Shown piece after piece: positions 61,179 to 64,000 of a stretch of 64,000 nt of DNA. The DNA comes from JACKII01 sp963974445. Lineage in GTDB: Bacteria > Pseudomonadota > Alphaproteobacteria > Bin95. Position 1 is the stretch's first letter. Each line of letters starts with the position of its first letter. The notes under the pieces are model-generated. The model was not told where the DNA came from. It saw only the letters and a program-made list of their open reading frames with translations, and ran no database searches. The translations under genes and the position numbers were made by a program. The DNA lies in contig CAXBDI010000003.1 in NCBI GenBank assembly GCA_963974445.1, forward strand, positions 1-64,000, written 5' to 3'.

Positions 61179-64000
61179 ATGGACTATAAAAGCACGGTAT
61201 TCCTGCCGAAAACCGAATTTCCCATGCGCGCCGGCCTGCCGAAGCGCGAGCCGCTGCTGCTGGAGCGCTGGAACGCCATGCACCTGTTCAACCGCCTGCG
61301 CGAGATCAGCGCCGGCAAGGAACAGTTCGTCCTGCACGACGGCCCGCCCTACGCCAACGGCCATCTGCACATCGGCACCGGCCTGAACAAGATCCTGAAG
61401 GACATCATCAACCGCTCGCAGCAGATGCTGGGCAAGGATGCGCACTACATCCCCGGTTGGGATTGCCACGGCCTGCCGATCGAGTGGAAGGTCGAGGAGG
61501 AATACCGCGCCAAGGGGTTGAACAAGGACGATGTCGACCGCGTCGAATTCCGCCGGCAGTGCCGCGCCTTCGCCGACGAGTGGATCGACACGCAGCGGGC
61601 CGAGTTCAAGCGGCTGGGCGTGATCGGCGACTGGGAGAATTACTACACCACCATGTCGTTCGAGGCGGAGGCGACCATCGCCGAGGAAATCGCCAAGTTC
61701 GCGATGAATGGCGGCCTCTACCGCGGCGCCAAGCCGGTGTTGTGGAGCGTGCCAGAGCGCACGGCGCTGGCCGATGCCGAGGTGGAGTATCAGGAGCACA
61801 CCAGCCACACCGTGCACGTGCCCTTCCCGGTCGTGACGCCGGGGCCGAAGAGTGGCCTGGAGGCCGGCGTGCCCATCGTCATCTGGACGACGACGCCCTG
61901 GACCCTCCCCTCGAACCGCGCCATCGCCTATGCCGAGGACGCCACCTACGCCGTGGTCAAGTGCCTGGCCGGGACCGACAAGCTGCGCATTCCCGTCGGC
62001 CAACGCTTCGTCGTGGCCCCTGCCCTGCTGGAGAGCACGGCCAAAGCCGCGCGCATGACCGAGTGGGAGGTCGAGCGCGAGTTCAAAGGCGCGGACCTCG
62101 CCGGCACGATCTGCGCGCATCCGTTGCGCGGCCATGCCGACGCCGGCGGCTTCTATGATTATGACGTGCCGATGCACGCCGCTGGCTTCGTCACCATGGA
62201 TACCGGCTCCGGCTTTGTGCATATCGCACCCAGCCATGGCGCGGACGACTATGAGTTGGGCATGGAAGTCGGCCTGCCGATCACCGACAATGTCGGCCCG
62301 GACGGCGCCTTCCGCGCGCATGTGGCGCTGTTCGCGGGTGAGCGGGTGCTGGATGACGAGGGCAAGGAAGGCAACGCCAACCGCGCCATCTGCGAGATGC
62401 TGGCCGGCATCGGCATGTTGTATTCGTGGGGCCGGCTGAAGCACTCCTTCCCGCACTCCTGGCGCTCGAAAGCGCCGCTGATCTTCCGCAACACGCCGCA
62501 ATGGTTCATCTCCATGGAGACCAACGGCCTGCGCAAGACGGCGCTGAAGGCCATCGACGACACGCGCTTCGTGCCAAAGGCCGGCCAGCGCCGCCTGCGC
62601 AGCATGATCGAGGAGCGGCCGGATTGGTGTGTCTCGCGCCAGCGCGCCTGGGGCGTGCCGATCCCGCTGTTCGTCAGCAAGGATTCCGGCGAGATCTTGC
62701 GCGATCAGGCGGTGTTCGACCGGGTCGCCGATGCGATCCGCGCCGAGGGCAGCGACGCCTGGTACACCAGCCCGCCGGAGCGCTTCCTGGGGCCTGGCTA
62801 CGACGCGGCGGATTATGAGCAGGTGCAGGACATCGTCGAGGTCTGGTTCGATTCCGGCTGCACCCACGTGTTCACGCTGGAGAAAAACCCGAAGATGAAA
62901 TGGCCGGCGGACCTCTATCTGGAGGGTTCCGACCAGCATCGCGGCTGGTTCCATTCCTCGCTGCTGGAAAGCTGCGGCACAAGAGGCCGTGCGCCCTACG
63001 ACGCGGTCCTCACCCACGGCTTCGTGCTGGATGAGGAAGGGCGGAAGATGTCGAAATCGCTCGGCAACGTCACCGCGCCGCAGGAAGTGATCGACCAATG
63101 GGGCGCCGATATCCTGCGCATCTGGGTCTGCTCCGCCGATTATTCCGAGGACCTGCGCATCGGCAAGGAAATCCTGAAGCATCAGGCCGACCACTACCGC
63201 CGCGTGCGCAACACCCTGCGCTTTCTGCTGGGCTCGCTGGCGGATTACTCCGAAAGCGAGCGCGTCGCGGTGGCCGACATGCCGGAGCTGGAGCGGCTGA
63301 TGCTGCACCGGCTGGTGGAGATGGATACGCTGGTGCGCCGATGCATCGACGACTTCGACTTTCACACGCTGTGGGTCGAACTGCATAACTTCTGCGCCAA
63401 TGACCTGAGCGCCTTCTACTTCGATATCCGGAAAGACGCGCTCTACTGCGATCACCCGAGTTCTTTGCGCCGCCGCGCCTGCCGCACGGTATTGAACGAT
63501 CTGTTCGATGCGCTGGTGACGTGGCTGGCGCCGATCGCCAGCTTTACCGCCGACGAGGCGTATCTGACCCGCCGCTTCGGCTCCATCGAGGCGGCGCCGG
63601 CGGGCGAGAGCGTGCATCTGGAAACCTATCCGGAGGTGCCGGCCGACTGGCGCGACGACGCTCTCGCCAGCCGCTGGCGTCAGGTGCGCGGCGTCCGCCG
63701 GGTCATCCTGGGCGCACTGGAGCGGGAGCGAGCGGAGAAGCGGATGCGCGGCTCGCTGGAGGCTGCCCCCACGGTCTACGTTACGGCGGAGCAGGCGGAG
63801 GCATTGGACGGCCTCGACCTGGCGGAAATCGCCATCGTTTCCGGCGTCGATCTCAAAGTCGAGCCGCCGCCGCCGGAGGCGTTTACCTTACCGGAGGTCA
63901 AAGGCTGCGGCGTGCTGCCGATCAAGACCGATGCGGCCCGTTGCGAGCGCTGCTGGCAGCACCTGCCCGATGTCGGCGGCGACCCGGAACATCCTGACGC
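61179..64000 (+). CDS. ileS: Isoleucyl-tRNA synthetase, 3' end outside the window
   Basis: About 940 residues are present. Class I signature HLHIG is in ANGHLHIGTGLNK near residue 62, and KMSKS is in GRKMSKSLGN near 625. The editing CP1 domain contains WTTTPWTLPSNRA near 228 and GSGFVHIAPSHGADDYELG near 347 (split as GSGFVHIAPSH and GADDYELG). A zinc motif CERCW begins near the window end. Start ATG 61179 (MDYKSTVFLPKTEFPMRAG) matches the family N-terminus. It charges tRNA-Ile in the cytoplasm. The 5' part of the gene was verified codon by codon; the reading frame is open at base 64000. Confidence 0.97.
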   Translation, partial: MDYKSTVFLPKTEFPMRAGLPKREPLLLERWNAMHLFNRLREISAGKEQFVLHDGPPYANGHLHIGTGLNKILKDIINRSQQMLGKDAHYIPGWDCHGLPIEWKVEEEYRAKGLNKDDVDRVEFRRQCRAFADEWIDTQRAEFKRLGVIGDWENYYTTMSFEAEATIAEEIAKFAMNGGLYRGAKPVLWSVPERTALADAEVEYQEHTSHTVHVPFPVVTPGPKSGLEAGVPIVIWTTTPWTLPSNRAIAYAEDATYAVVKCLAGTDKLRIPVGQRFVVAPALLESTAKAARMTEWEVEREFKGADLAGTICAHPLRGHADAGGFYDYDVPMHAAGFVTMDTGSGFVHIAPSHGADDYELGMEVGLPITDNVGPDGAFRAHVALFAGERVLDDEGKEGNANRAICEMLAGIGMLYSWGRLKHSFPHSWRSKAPLIFRNTPQWFISMETNGLRKTALKAIDDTRFVPKAGQRRLRSMIEERPDWCVSRQRAWGVPIPLFVSKDSGEILRDQAVFDRVADAIRAEGSDAWYTSPPERFLGPGYDAADYEQVQDIVEVWFDSGCTHVFTLEKNPKMKWPADLYLEGSDQHRGWFHSSLLESCGTRGRAPYDAVLTHGFVLDEEGRKMSKSLGNVTAPQEVIDQWGADILRIWVCSADYSEDLRIGKEILKHQADHYRRVRNTLRFLLGSLADYSESERVAVADMPELERLMLHRLVEMDTLVRRCIDDFDFHTLWVELHNFCANDLSAFYFDIRKDALYCDHPSSLRRRACRTVLNDLFDALVTWLAPIASFTADEAYLTRRFGSIEAAPAGESVHLETYPEVPADWRDDALASRWRQVRGVRRVILGALERERAEKRMRGSLEAAPTVYVTAEQAEALDGLDLAEIAIVSGVDLKVEPPPPEAFTLPEVKGCGVLPIKTDAARCERCWQHLPDVGGDPEHPD

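Noticed and set aside
61161..63617. Very long minus-strand open frame of 818 codons
   Set aside because: It is the shadow of ileS, whose plus-strand frame carries HIGH-like, CP1 and KMSKS motifs; high GC at third positions keeps the opposite strand open.

Overview
The window is GC-rich, gene-dense bacterial chromosome. Its gene content fits an alphaproteobacterium, probably of a Rhodospirillales-like lineage. The supporting evidence is a DUF1476 protein (the zeta inhibitor of alphaproteobacterial F-type ATP synthase) beside purC-purS-purQ-purL, the order ribF-ileS and glmU-glmS with a divergent gph, and three luciferase-like flavin monooxygenases. This taxonomic call is inference. I see no rRNA, CRISPR array, intact insertion sequence, phage or integrase.

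Layout. 1-3546: 3' part of a copper-type P1B ATPase with a CPD instead of CPC metal motif, overlapping an FAD oxidoreductase with a Cys-rich tail and a FabI-like enoyl-ACP reductase. 3828-6140: a decayed GFA gene, then tctB-tctA with no tctC. 6412-7886: an alanine-repeat protein broken by a 1-nt frameshift inside its repeat. 8089-10381: flavin monooxygenase, DUF1045 2H phosphoesterase, DUF2244 membrane protein. 10548-13696 (minus): dapB, threonine ammonia-lyase, GNAT. 14099-20197: beta-hydroxyacid dehydrogenase, enolase-superfamily enzyme, penicillin acylase, GNAT, SDR. 26846-20206 (minus): seven close-packed genes, gst-paaI-secreted protein-flavin monooxygenase-ydbH-ynbE-ydbL. 27014-31916: CoA transferase, MFS pump, and an operon of two lipoproteins flanking an M48 metalloprotease lipoprotein.

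32245-38734: lepA, glmS, glmU (minus), gph and HIT (plus). 38747-41447: a threonine-aldolase remnant, DUF3108 protein, tRNA-Val(CAC), EmrB-type MFS pump. 41478-47776: ATP synthase zeta subunit, NRDE protein, purC-purS-purQ-purL, BolA, monothiol glutaredoxin, DUF1272. 47773-55033: class III cyclase with TPRs, flavin monooxygenase, CMD protein, small ferredoxin-fold protein, GatC-like/amidase/enoyl-CoA hydratase operon, DUF2189 membrane protein. 55161-64000: small ORF, decayed GNAT gene, Tat-exported metallo-hydrolase, oligopeptidase B, Fe(II)/2-oxoglutarate dioxygenase, ribF and ileS (open at the window end).

The less ordinary signals are these. A dispersed repeat with two hairpins whose stems differ between copies but stay paired inside each copy occurs four times plus a solo arm. 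A second dispersed repeat ends in CTCGCAATGACG. Four genes are damaged, three by deletion and one by slippage inside its repeat. The copper ATPase/FAD/FabI trio, the M48 lipoprotein trio and the seven-gene unit carrying the YdbH-YnbE-YdbL envelope lipid system are candidates for functional modules.
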